Assembly: GCA_012839295.1 (NCBI GenBank)
Contig: DUNO01000009.1
Location: 1 to 64,000 of the forward strand
Direction: 5' to 3'
Length of the DNA: 64,000 bases
Source of the DNA: Clostridiales bacterium
GTDB lineage: Bacteria > Bacillota > Clostridia > Lachnospirales > Lachnospiraceae
Translations under genes and position numbers: made by a program
Notes under the pieces: generated by a model
Told to the model about the DNA's origin: nothing
What the model saw: only the letters and a program-made list of their open reading frames with translations
Database searches by the model: none
Shown: positions 27,131 through 34,517 of the stretch, one piece after another
Numbering within the stretch: the first letter of the stretch is position 1
How the letters are laid out: the number at the start of each line of letters is the position of its first letter

Positions 27131-27291
27131 GTACAACCTTGCATAAATTTCACTTAATTCAGCACCCGCTATTTACGCTGATACTGCGTTGCCGTCAATC
27201 GGCGTAGGAACCACTGTGACTCATCCCTCCGCCTTGCCTCAGCGCAAATATCGGACACTGATATTAAGAGAGATTTACGCAAGGCAGTACA
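27131..27291. mobile_element. MITE-like element with long inverted repeats and GTACA duplication
   Basis: Imperfect inverted arms of about 47 bases (27133-27179 and 27241-27288) begin CCTTGC and end GCAAGG and share blocks TAAAT, CTTAAT, CAG, CCG, TATTT and CGCT. The 61-base centre has no reading frame. The 5-base direct repeat GTACA (27131-27135 and 27287-27291) flanks the element like a target duplication. It separates the dehydrogenase from the M24 gene. Confidence 0.6.
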
Positions 27292-27351
27292 GCTATTAGA
27301 ATTATCTTTCCGAGATTCATCACAGCAAAATAATACAAAGGGAGGCTGTCT

Positions 27352-28425
27352 ATGGAAGGGCTGGAGAGAATAAGATATTGGTTAAAAGAGCAGGGATATG
27401 ATGGAATAATCCTGAGCAGAAGAGACAACTATACCTGGATTACAAAGGGGAACACTAATCATGTGGTACAGAACTGCGAAGTAGGAGTCGCCGCCTTATT
27501 TATTAGAGAAAATACGGTTGACATTATTGCGGACAGCAGTGATTCGGCTAGAATCGCGAAAGAGCAAAACTCCCTGGAAGGTAACCGGGTCCTGGTACAC
27601 TGGTATGAATCCATGGAGGAATTCCTGGCTGATTACCTAAAGAATCTTAATGTGGTATCCGATACCGGAGTTGCAGGAACTAGGAATGTACAAAAGGAGC
27701 TTGTTACACTTAGAATGCAATTAACAGAGGAGGACCTTAAGAACTATCAGATGATTGGCGCACAGTGCGCTGGTATCGTTGAACAAATATGCAAGGAAGC
27801 GAAGCCAGGGCAAAGGGAAAATGAAATTGCTAATCGGCTGAGAATTTTATGCATAGAAAAAGGGATAAGCCCCGATTGTGTCCTGGTAGGAGCTGACGAT
27901 AGAATTCTTAATTACCGCCATCCAATGCCGACGGATAAAAGGATTGAAAAAAGCCTTCTGTGTGTATTGGGAGGTGAAAAAAGGGGATTAAATATAAGCT
28001 TGACACGAATGGTCTATTTTGCCCCTGTTCCAGAAGAGCTTCAAGAAAAGTACGAAAAGCTGCGGTACATTTTTGCATGTATGCAGCTGGTAATGAAAGA
28101 GGGAATGTCATATTCTGAGTACTTTGGAAAAATTGAAAAGCTATATGAAGAGGCTGGCTATAAGGATGAGTGGAAGCTCCATCATCAAGGCGGACCTACC
28201 GGATATGGTTGCCGGGAATTTATTGTGAAACCTTCAACGAAAGGCTGCATCCATGCAGGACAGGCATATGCCTGGAATCCAACAATTACGGGGGTCAAGT
28301 GCGAGGAAACTACCTTTTTGGGTAAGGATGGACTTTTGACATTTACAAGAACAAAGGAATGGCCGCGCAAGACAATTGCAACGCCGTATGGAGATTTTGA
28401 TGTAGCAGATATCTTACAAAGATAG
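27352..28425 (+). CDS. M24 family (Xaa-Pro peptidase/creatinase-like) protein with altered metal site
   Basis: This 357-residue protein has a creatinase N-terminal domain (residues 1-130) and a pita-bread fold C-terminal domain. In metal-dependent members two aspartates lie in D-x-G...DITRT. Here the same stretch reads GGEKRGLNISLTRMV, so both aspartates appear replaced. A histidine block HHQGGPTGYG and a glutamate in VKCEETTFLG remain. Creatinase also lacks the metal site, so a non-peptidase hydrolase role is plausible. GGGAGG precedes the start. It is probably the third gene of the AraC-controlled locus, now interrupted by the MITE-like element. Confidence 0.82.
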   Translation: MEGLERIRYWLKEQGYDGIILSRRDNYTWITKGNTNHVVQNCEVGVAALFIRENTVDIIADSSDSARIAKEQNSLEGNRVLVHWYESMEEFLADYLKNLNVVSDTGVAGTRNVQKELVTLRMQLTEEDLKNYQMIGAQCAGIVEQICKEAKPGQRENEIANRLRILCIEKGISPDCVLVGADDRILNYRHPMPTDKRIEKSLLCVLGGEKRGLNISLTRMVYFAPVPEELQEKYEKLRYIFACMQLVMKEGMSYSEYFGKIEKLYEEAGYKDEWKLHHQGGPTGYGCREFIVKPSTKGCIHAGQAYAWNPTITGVKCEETTFLGKDGLLTFTRTKEWPRKTIATPYGDFDVADILQR

Positions 28426-28531
28426 ATGTAAGAAGGACGTGCAGTGACCTTAGCCTTAGTCAAAAATTTAATGGGCTTATTATAGAGCATTAGGTTAATC
28501 CGGTGCATATTCCATCACAAAAAAGCGGAAA

Positions 28532-28576
28532 CGAAAATACGAAGATCCATGCACAGCATGGATCTTCGTATTTTCG
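28532..28576. repeat. Perfect 21-bp inverted repeat, hairpin family copy 1
   Basis: CGAAAATACGAAGATCCATGC pairs with its exact complement across an ACA loop. A diverged copy is at 31611-31656. Here it lies between the M24 gene and a convergent membrane-protein gene, so it may act as a bidirectional terminator, but no clear T-run follows. Confidence 0.6.
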
Positions 28577-28700
28577 ATATTTCGGAACAACAGTGATGTA
28601 TGTGAAGCTATATAAAAGTATAGGGGAGTATCCTCCCATCTTGCTATAATAATTTCTATAGAAGTACGTTTATTCAATATTTTCCCCACACAACTAACCA

Positions 28701-29096
28701 TCACTTACGGACAACGATATCAAACTTCCCCTTGAATTTGTCACCATCAATACGGATATTATAAGTTCCAGATTCTAAAGAAAAAGACTCTTTCTGTAAA
28801 CAATTTGTATTAAAGGTGTATAGAATTTCATGATTTTCATTTTGCAATGTAATCAATGCGTCACCGTCATCGATGGAAGATTTTACAGAAATTTTTACTA
28901 TATCTTTTTTGTTAAGAATAAATCCGGCGCTGCTAGCAATCATTCCAGTTTGTTTTACGCTATTATGTACCTCGGCTAGTAAAGTATTTGTATTCCATAT
29001 ATAGTAAAAAAAGAATGCTATAGCCAGTAATATACCAATCATGGTAAATATTTTTGAATAACGGTATACTGATATTTTTTTTATGTTGTCGTCCAT
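28701..29096 (-). CDS. Hypothetical single-pass membrane protein
   Basis: This 131-residue protein has a short basic cytoplasmic N-terminus, one membrane segment (IFTMIGILLAIAFFFYYIW, about residues 16-34) and an outside beta-rich domain of about 90 residues. ESGTYNIRIDG looks like a beta-sandwich edge seen in pre-peptidase C-terminal-like domains. I chose the ATG at 29096 with AAGGATGG upstream; the upstream ATG at 29177 would add a second hydrophobic patch. The family is not recognised. Confidence 0.55.
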   Translation of the reverse strand: MDDNIKKISVYRYSKIFTMIGILLAIAFFFYYIWNTNTLLAEVHNSVKQTGMIASSAGFILNKKDIVKISVKSSIDDGDALITLQNENHEILYTFNTNCLQKESFSLESGTYNIRIDGDKFKGKFDIVVRK

Positions 29097-29283
29097 AAAA
29101 CCATACCATCCTTTTTGAAATTTTTGTAGAGAGAAAAAATATTTTCCCATTTTAAAACTTGTCATGATCAATATCAATAATCCTTATTAAACCATATTTT
29201 AGCACAATACTCTTAAATTATCCAGAGGAGTTAAAATGCCGAAGATACTTTTTGGTTGAAAGAAGAAATGACCCTTATCTTAA

Positions 29284-29919
29284 TTAACACAGACGCTTAA
29301 AATATATTATATTTGCATTTCCATACTCTTTATTAGCTTTATAAAATTCTCCTTCACTTACAATTTTGCTTTCATCGCCAATAAATCCTATCGTTATTAC
29401 ATTTACTTCTTCACCTATTGTATAGAAAAACATTATATATTTATTTATCAATTTTAGTTTTCGATTTTGAATATCTAAACCATACTTTGTTACTTCGTGC
29501 CCACCCGCGGTAAAAATGCCTGTTGTATTAGCTGAAATAGGATACGCGGTTCCATTTGAGCCTATTTTACCAAATATTGTTATTTCGTTGTTAACAGGAT
29601 AATAAATATCTGTCCCCATTGCAACTTTACACCCATCTTTATTATAAACACCATCCGAGAGTAAAAGAATTGGATAATCATAACCAACTAATTCTATAAA
29701 AGAGTAATAATACGCTTTTCCTTGGCAGTTAAAATTATTTAGGAACGTGTCATAAACATCTGCATTTTTTATGTGTTTATTTTCCAGAAGGATAATATTA
29801 ACGTTTTTATCTGATATCCTTTCATTTTCTTCTCTTCGAAAATGTATACTATATACGATGGCACTAATACAAATTAAAAGTAAAATAAAGCTAAGTTTTA
29901 ACTGAAATTTTTTATTCAT
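29284..29919 (-). CDS. Hypothetical membrane-anchored protein
   Basis: This 211-residue protein has an N-terminal membrane anchor (LKLSFILLLICISAIVYSI, residues 7-25) and an extracellular domain with no known motif. The start at 29919 has a weak GGTG site. Base composition is AT-rich compared with the metabolic genes further right, fitting its place next to the island debris starting near 30049. It reads on the same strand as the membrane protein at 28701, with 187 bases between. Confidence 0.5.
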   Translation of the reverse strand: MNKKFQLKLSFILLLICISAIVYSIHFRREENERISDKNVNIILLENKHIKNADVYDTFLNNFNCQGKAYYYSFIELVGYDYPILLLSDGVYNKDGCKVAMGTDIYYPVNNEITIFGKIGSNGTAYPISANTTGIFTAGGHEVTKYGLDIQNRKLKLINKYIMFFYTIGEEVNVITIGFIGDESKIVSEGEFYKANKEYGNANIIYFKRLC

Positions 29920-30048
29920 ATAAACACCATGTTTTTTTATAAACATATGGATTATTTTTTGAAGATAGACCCCGATTGCTAATACAAAAACACCTTAATG
30001 AACTTCAAAGCTGACTACCAAGATACTTAATGATTTCTTTAAATACGG

Positions 30049-30174
30049 GATATTCTTGGACAAGTCGATGAAAAGACAACGCTTGGTTACATTTACAATC
30101 CGAATACGGAACAAGAGAACCTAAACATTATGAATGAAGTTCTGAAAAAGAATGATAAAATAAACAAGAAATAG
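30049..30174 (+). pseudogene. C-terminal fragment of a tyrosine integrase
   Basis: The 41 codons read DILGQVDEKTTLGYIYNP... to a stop, matching the end of phage-type tyrosine recombinases (LGH-D-KTTLGYIYNP, with the catalytic-tyrosine region). There is no start and no upstream catalytic Arg-Lys-His-Arg box. It points at the tRNA-Gly 3' copy at 30229, as an integrase should, and is followed by a terminator hairpin. Confidence 0.75.
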
Positions 30175-30198
30175 TGCACATATAAGCGCGCAACAAAA

Positions 30199-30224
30199 AA
30201 ATCCCTTGAAAATTAAGGGATTTC
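30199..30224 (+). terminator. Hairpin after the integrase fragment
   Basis: AAATCCCTT and AAGGGATTT form a 9-bp stem. The same hairpin is at 32160-32190, next to another tRNA-Gly scar. On minus it has a T-run (TTTTTTTG), so it may be the relic of the terminator behind the tRNA. Confidence 0.5.
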
Positions 30225-30228
30225 GTAA

Positions 30229-30248
30229 GCGCGAGACGGAATTCGAAC
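30229..30248 (-). repeat. tRNA-Gly 3'-end scar, inner right copy
   Basis: On minus this reads GTTCGAATTCCGTCTCGCGC, the end of the T arm and acceptor of tRNA-Gly, with one change from the 2417 copy. The flanking block to about 30326 (TGTAGACA repeats and CACTGTCTA) is an inverted copy of 2338-2416. Confidence 0.7.
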
Positions 30249-30347
30249 ATTACCCCTGTCCGCAAAACCCATTAAAATAAGGAGAAAAGCACACTGTCTA
30301 CCAAGTGTCTACAGCCTGTCTACAACCGTGTCTGTGTAAGTGAATTC

Positions 30348-30587
30348 GGTAAAATCTTTGAAGAGAAATCGGGTAAAATGTCAATCCGCACAACTAACAC
30401 AAAAATCCCGTAACTACGGCCTATTACCATTATCTCTTCATTTCTATGGCTTTTACCAATTTCACTTCAGCTTTTTGCAACAGATTTTAAATAATGCAGA
30501 TTAACAAGAAGTGGTAAAAAGCCCGATTTTACTGACCTTTTACCACTTATATCCACCTCTGATTTATGTGCACATAATTGTGCACAT
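30348..30587. repeat. Cluster of GGTAAAA/TTTTACC repeats with palindromes
   Basis: GGTAAAA occurs at 30348, 30372 and 30513, and its complement TTTTACC at 30451 and 30538. The last two form an 11-bp inverted repeat (30509-30519 with 30538-30548). A second palindrome, ATGTGCACA/TGTGCACAT, lies at 30566-30587. There is no gene in this 465-base stretch (30175-30639). It resembles a replication or transfer control region of an integrative element, but the role is inferred. Confidence 0.4.
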
Positions 30588-30639
30588 ATTTTTTATGATT
30601 AAAACCTGTGCCAATACTTAAGAAATATAACATTTATAT

Positions 30640-30852
30640 CTATTTATATGGGGTACTTTTTCGCTTGAGTTTATCACCACTATTCTCTTCGTTCTCAGCT
30701 CCATTTATTTCTCTCATTATTGCATTTCTTTCATCCATGCACTTTAACATTTTTCTTACTTCGTTACCTGCAACAGGTCCCGATAATAATGTCGTGCAAA
30801 TAGAAAGCATAATAAAAAATTGCTTGAGGCGTTTATATATTCTGTTTTTCAT
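30640..30852 (-). CDS. Small hypothetical protein with signal-like N-terminus
   Basis: This 70-residue protein begins MKNRIYKRLKQFFIMLSICT, a basic then hydrophobic start like a signal peptide, followed by a charged, Glu/Arg/Asn-rich tail. AAAGGAG sits five bases before the ATG. It follows the 127-residue membrane gene, with a hairpin between. It is part of the decayed island between the tRNA-Gly scars at 30229 and 32196. The family is not recognised. Confidence 0.55.
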   Translation of the reverse strand: MKNRIYKRLKQFFIMLSICTTLLSGPVAGNEVRKMLKCMDERNAIMREINGAENEENSGDKLKRKSTPYK

Positions 30853-30882
30853 TTTTACTCCTTTTTTACATAACAAAAGAAA

Positions 30883-30905
30883 GACACCTTTAAATGTCTT
30901 TTTAT
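30883..30905 (-). terminator. Hairpin between two island genes
   Basis: On minus, AAAGACA and TGTCTTT form a 7-bp stem followed by CTTTTG. It lies between the 127-residue and 70-residue genes and could reduce read-through into the second. Confidence 0.45.
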
Positions 30906-30925
30906 ATCATGGTGTAAAAAGGGGT

Positions 30926-31309
30926 TTAATCATTTAAACGGATTTTTTGCGCTATTAAAGACCTTTTATAGATTTTAGAAAAATAGTCATGCTTATAGAA
31001 ATAGTACTCACAGATTTGAATAAAAAGTATAATTGTACTAAATGTACCAACCGCATAAAATAGTAACTCAGACATAATTCTTGCATTAATACGATTAAGT
31101 ATATTACTAATTATTTTATTCAGTAAAGAATTATTGCCTCCGTCACTAGAATAATTATATTCATTATTTACAGATGCTAGCTGTGCCTCTTGCATCTCTT
31201 GAACAGATTGAACTCCATAAATAGCCAGATGAAATGATATACTAATTACGCAAAGGAACAGTAATAAATATATGATAAGTTTATATACTAGTTTGTTTTC
31301 TGTCTTCAT
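30926..31309 (-). CDS. Hypothetical two-pass membrane protein
   Basis: This 127-residue protein has hydrophobic segments at about residues 9-31 and 83-104. The loop between them is Asn/Ser-rich and probably outside (NNEYNYSSDGGNNS). A strong TAAGGAGG site precedes the start. The family is not recognised. It is located in AT-rich island DNA with the 70-residue secreted-like protein downstream; together they may be cargo of the lost element. Confidence 0.6.
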   Translation of the reverse strand: MKTENKLVYKLIIYLLLFLCVISISFHLAIYGVQSVQEMQEAQLASVNNEYNYSSDGGNNSLLNKIISNILNRINARIMSELLFYAVGTFSTIILFIQICEYYFYKHDYFSKIYKRSLIAQKIRLND

Positions 31310-31610
31310 TACTGTCCTCCTTACCTTTGATAGGGTAATTGTAATGCAATGTCATATACTAATCAAGCAATTTCTTATAAATCCTAATTCGCACTACTAA
31401 TCTAGAAGGTTATTTGCTGAAACTACATAAATAATAGTGTACGCAATCTGGAATAGCGTATTATCTACACTTTCTAATAATGTGTACACTCTGATTCTGA
31501 TTTTATAAATGAATTTCAGTTTTTATATGTAAAAGTTAGTCAAATAAATGTGATGAATCTACAAAAAAAGCTCTATGAAAGTGCAAATTTCAACTTAGAG
31601 AGGATGGAAT

Positions 31611-31656
31611 CGAAAATACGAAGGCCCATGCGGTGCATGGACCCTTCGTATTCTTG
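31611..31656. repeat. Hairpin family copy 2
   Basis: CGAAAATACGAAGGCCCATGC pairs imperfectly with 31635-31656 across a GGT loop. It matches the element at 28532-28576 in both arms. It lies in a 550-base gene-free stretch (31310-31861), which also holds an AGGGCAGTT/AACTGCCCT hairpin at 31703-31724. Confidence 0.55.
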
Positions 31657-31861
31657 ATGTGGGGATGATGCAAAAGCGTCGCAGATCCCTCGGAGAGCGA
31701 GCAGGGCAGTTGTCAAACTGCCCTAGTGAGTTTATACAAATAATCTGAATTATAAGAGTTGAAAATCATTTTCTTAAAAAGTCGTAAAAAAGTGCTCCTT
31801 TTTAAAATTGTCTGTCATTTTTATTAATGTAGATAAACAAATTTTTAAAGAAGGAAATTTT

Positions 31862-32239
31862 ATGGCAAATGTTTGTATTTTAAGACATCAAGGTCACATA
31901 AAATCCAAGATGCATTTTCCGTATCGACATAATTTCAGGACACTGAAAAACTACGGGAACAAAAACGTTGATTCATCACTTACCCATCTTAACACTTGTA
32001 TAGTGAATGATCTAAAAAATGGCGAAACCTATCTCACTGCTTTCAATCGTATGTATGAAAGCGGAGAATTTAAGGGGCAGTTAAAAGTGCAAGGTGCAGT
32101 GGATAAGCGTATATATTTTATGCTCAATAAAATGAACAAGAATAGTAGTGCACATATAAGCGCAACAAAAAATCCCTTGAAAATCAAGGGATTTCGTAAG
32201 CGAGAGACGGGATTCAAACAGGGGAATATTGTGATATAA
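31862..32239 (+). pseudogene. Truncated MobV-like relaxase fused to integration scar
   Basis: The first 85 or so residues look like a plasmid mobilisation/recombination (MobV/Pre) N-terminus: an early RHQG, YRHN, NKNVD-SLTHLN with the histidine expected of the HxN motif, and SGEFKGQLKVQG. AAGGAAA precedes the ATG. From about residue 92 the frame runs into integrase-end and tRNA-Gly scar sequence (MNKNSSAHISATKNP, then the hairpin and GRETGF reading), so the relaxase domain is cut. It is probably not functional. The family call rests on motif resemblance only. Confidence 0.5.
32196..32216 (-). repeat. tRNA-Gly 3'-end scar, middle right copy
   Basis: On minus this reads GTTTGAATCCCGTCTCTCGC, a decayed copy of the tRNA-Gly T arm and acceptor end. 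The AAATCCCTTGAAAATCAAGGGATTT hairpin upstream and AGTGCACATATAAGCGC block are shared with the 30174-30250 copy, showing tandem duplication of the scar. Confidence 0.6.
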
Positions 32240-32249
32240 ATATATTAAA

Positions 32250-33074
32250 TTATATGGTTTGCTTCTCTTCTAAAAGTGGTTCGTACATCATCAATGCGTG
32301 ATTTTCAGTAACATATTCGTCTGCAATTTCATTCCCTTCTATATCTAATATTTTTCGATAAATAAAATTATGGCGGCTGTAATTTCCAAATAACTCTTTT
32401 TTCATAAAATGCTCTTTCTCATATACCTTGTAGGTTTCAATCGGCTTTACATTTGTTCTCCAACAACCACAGAGCATTGAATCATTTAACCATATTTTTA
32501 GTTGTACAGGCGATTTTGTATCATTACGAATCATTAAGTCTCTATAATTATAAACACAGGTTGCACCACTTCCAAAGGGTAGTATTCTATTACTATCGGG
32601 AAAAACATCATAACTATGTCGGTAGCGTTCTATAATAGTAAGAGGGGTATGTATTGTCATCCAATAGATAAGATTAGAGAGTTGACATAAACCTCCCCCA
32701 ATTCCTGCTTTGACAGTACCATTAAATAAAATCATACCTTCTTTATAACCTTTTCTTTTTGTTGGTTTACCGATAAGTTTCCAATAAGAAAAGGTTTCTC
32801 CTGGTTTTACAATAATATCATTTACTTCTTTAATAGCTATTTGTAAATTCGTTATCTTATTGTATTGTAGAAACATATCTACAACTTTCAATTGACGTAA
32901 TAATGGTGTACTATGATAAAAATATGTAAAAGGATATGGCTTAGATTCTTTTGTTGTTGCGAATTTTTCAGCTCCAAAAATCCAATACAATCTTCTTTTA
33001 AATGAATAATAATTTTTTCCAAGAAAAATTCGGAGTTTAGTTCTCTTTTTAGGCTTTAAGTTAACGTATTCCAT
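32250..33074 (-). CDS. VanW family protein
   Basis: This 274-residue protein has the VanW core: KPGETFSYWKLIG, KEGMILFNGTV, GIGGGLCQLSNLIYW and RHSYDVFPDSNRILPFGSGA. The family is linked to glycopeptide resistance clusters and cell-surface processes, but the activity is unproven. There is no signal peptide. AAGGGGGC precedes the start. It lies alone between two tRNA-Gly scars, so it is island cargo; no other van genes are present and resistance should not be inferred. Confidence 0.88.
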   Translation of the reverse strand: MEYVNLKPKKRTKLRIFLGKNYYSFKRRLYWIFGAEKFATTKESKPYPFTYFYHSTPLLRQLKVVDMFLQYNKITNLQIAIKEVNDIIVKPGETFSYWKLIGKPTKRKGYKEGMILFNGTVKAGIGGGLCQLSNLIYWMTIHTPLTIIERYRHSYDVFPDSNRILPFGSGATCVYNYRDLMIRNDTKSPVQLKIWLNDSMLCGCWRTNVKPIETYKVYEKEHFMKKELFGNYSRHNFIYRKILDIEGNEIADEYVTENHALMMYEPLLEEKQTI

Positions 33075-33229
33075 TCTGCCCCCTTATTAAGTAGTAAAAT
33101 TATTTACTTCTCTATTGCAAACAATTGTGACCATACTTAATTCTATCACACAGAAATTTAATCGTCTATATTAAGACCTATAAAATGGAATGTTGAACAA
33201 AATTACAACTCAATCAATCTAAGTTTTCG

Positions 33230-33468
33230 TTAAGAAGAACGCTGCTGAGCCTCAAACGGTTAATTCAATTAAAAATGAATGCAGATAACAAAAATCAATG
33301 TGCTGAGAAATACGCAGAGCGTCAAGGCTTGGCTACAAAATCAACACATAAGATGCGCAAGACCTTCGCCAGCAATCTAAATGCAAGCGGTGTACCGTTG
33401 GATAGCATCATATCTTTAATCCATTGACGGAAAAAGAAACCTATGACCTCATAACAAAGGCTTTGTAA
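33230..33468 (+). pseudogene. Tyrosine integrase remnant with internal deletion
   Basis: The reading frame gives THKMRKTFASNLNASGVPLD, the His-x-x-Arg box of tyrosine recombinases, to a stop at 33427. One base off, the frame continues PLTEKETYDLITKAL to the stop at 33468, the normal C-terminus. The piece between (LGH-D-KTTLGYIYN, with the active tyrosine region) is missing. It points at the tRNA-Gly at 33552, 84 bases away. Confidence 0.75.
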
Positions 33469-33504
33469 ACTGTCTGCAAGTGTATATAGGCTATAGACAA
33501 ATAA

Positions 33505-33541
33505 AAAAAGCGGGAAGCCTTGAAAATCAAGACTTCCCAAC
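33505..33541 (-). terminator. Terminator after right tRNA-Gly
   Basis: On minus, GGGAAGTCTTG pairs with CAAGGCTTCCC, followed by GCTTTTTTTAT. It matches the hairpins after the other tRNA-Gly 3' copies. Confidence 0.8.
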
Positions 33542-33551
33542 TATTTTATTA

Positions 33552-33623
33552 AGCACGAGACGGGATTCGAACCCGCGACCCTCGCCTTGGCAAGGCGATA
33601 CTCCACCACTGAGCCACTCGTGC
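33552..33623 (-). tRNA. tRNA-Gly (GCC)
   Basis: This complete 72-base cloverleaf has acceptor GCACGAG with CTCGTGC, D arm GGCTCAGTGGTGGAG, anticodon arm CGCCTTGCCAAGGCG with anticodon GCC, T arm GCGGG-TTCGAAT-CCCGT, and discriminator T. CCA is not encoded. It is the intact tRNA at the right edge of the island debris and has a 3' terminator. Confidence 0.95.
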
Positions 33624-33752
33624 ATATTATGCTGCACTTATTTTTTTTATTCCGTAAGCACATGACATAATATACTATAGTTTGAAACATTTGTCAATGA
33701 CTATCTGAAAAGTTTTTGGATTTTCATTTATAATTTATATTATATGCGTAAT

Positions 33753-34517
33753 TCAACCAATTGCTATGGTACAGACATAGTCGTTTTTCTGCAGCGGCTT
33801 ATTCTTTAAGGTCTCTGACTTTGATAAGGAGATATCTACCCATAGCTCCTCCGCCGCCAGCAGGAAATTAGCCAACATGACACCCATATCAATCGCCTTG
33901 TTGTAATCAAGTACCCTTGCTATGAATGGGTTCTTCTTGGCGAAGACATGGATGCGGTTTTTATAGACTACGAAACGCCAGGGCTGGGTATTGTTTAAAC
34001 TTGGAGCAAGGCGGGCAGCATTTAATACCTGCCTGATATCAGGAGTAACCTCCTCTTTATAGACAACAACTGTACTTTCGGGAAAACGCTTTGCCTCTTT
34101 ACTGCCGCGGAATAGGGCAGTGGAGGTTTTTCCAAAGGCAAGGGCAATGACGAATTTATATTTCATAGCTGCTTTCAGGTTTCTGCCAGGACTGAGGATA
34201 GAAAAGCAGGAACCAAGATCCTTGGAAGCCAGGTATAGATTCAGCTGCTGCATCAGATATCCGGCATTCAGCAGATAATCCTCCTTCTCCTCCGAGGAGA
34301 TACAGATATAGTAAGGCGCTTTTACATTGAAAGGACTGTAAAAGCCCTGTTTTTCTTCAATATTGCTTACCAACTTAAATTCGACGGCTATGCCTTCTAT
34401 TAACATAGGAAGCTTATTGGCGTATTCCAATATGTCGGAGATAAGTTCCCATTCGAGCTTTTCGTGCTTAAAATGACGAATGGACCGCTTTGAAAATATA
34501 GCTTCAAAAGTGTTCAT
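33753..34517 (-). CDS. Nitroreductase family protein
   Basis: This 254-residue protein has an N-terminal nitroreductase FMN block (FSKRSIRHFKHEKLEWE, the RSIR arginine-serine pair) and a second block LAPSLNNTQPWRFVVYKNR. It is longer than simple nitroreductases and resembles the clostridial group in which two half-domains occur in one chain. It likely uses FMN and NAD(P)H on an unknown acceptor. I chose the ATG at 34517, with GAAGGG upstream, over 34613, which would add a basic tail. Confidence 0.82.
   Translation of the reverse strand: MNTFEAIFSKRSIRHFKHEKLEWELISDILEYANKLPMLIEGIAVEFKLVSNIEEKQGFYSPFNVKAPYYICISSEEKEDYLLNAGYLMQQLNLYLASKDLGSCFSILSPGRNLKAAMKYKFVIALAFGKTSTALFRGSKEAKRFPESTVVVYKEEVTPDIRQVLNAARLAPSLNNTQPWRFVVYKNRIHVFAKKNPFIARVLDYNKAIDMGVMLANFLLAAEELWVDISLSKSETLKNKPLQKNDYVCTIAIG

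Noticed and set aside
28495-28704. 69-codon minus-strand frame after the M24 gene
   Set aside because: It spans the perfect hairpin at 28532-28576 and lacks a ribosome site.
32250-33074. Vancomycin resistance locus
   Set aside because: VanW alone does not give resistance. No vanH, ligase, vanX or VanRS genes are present, and VanW-family proteins are common in unrelated settings.
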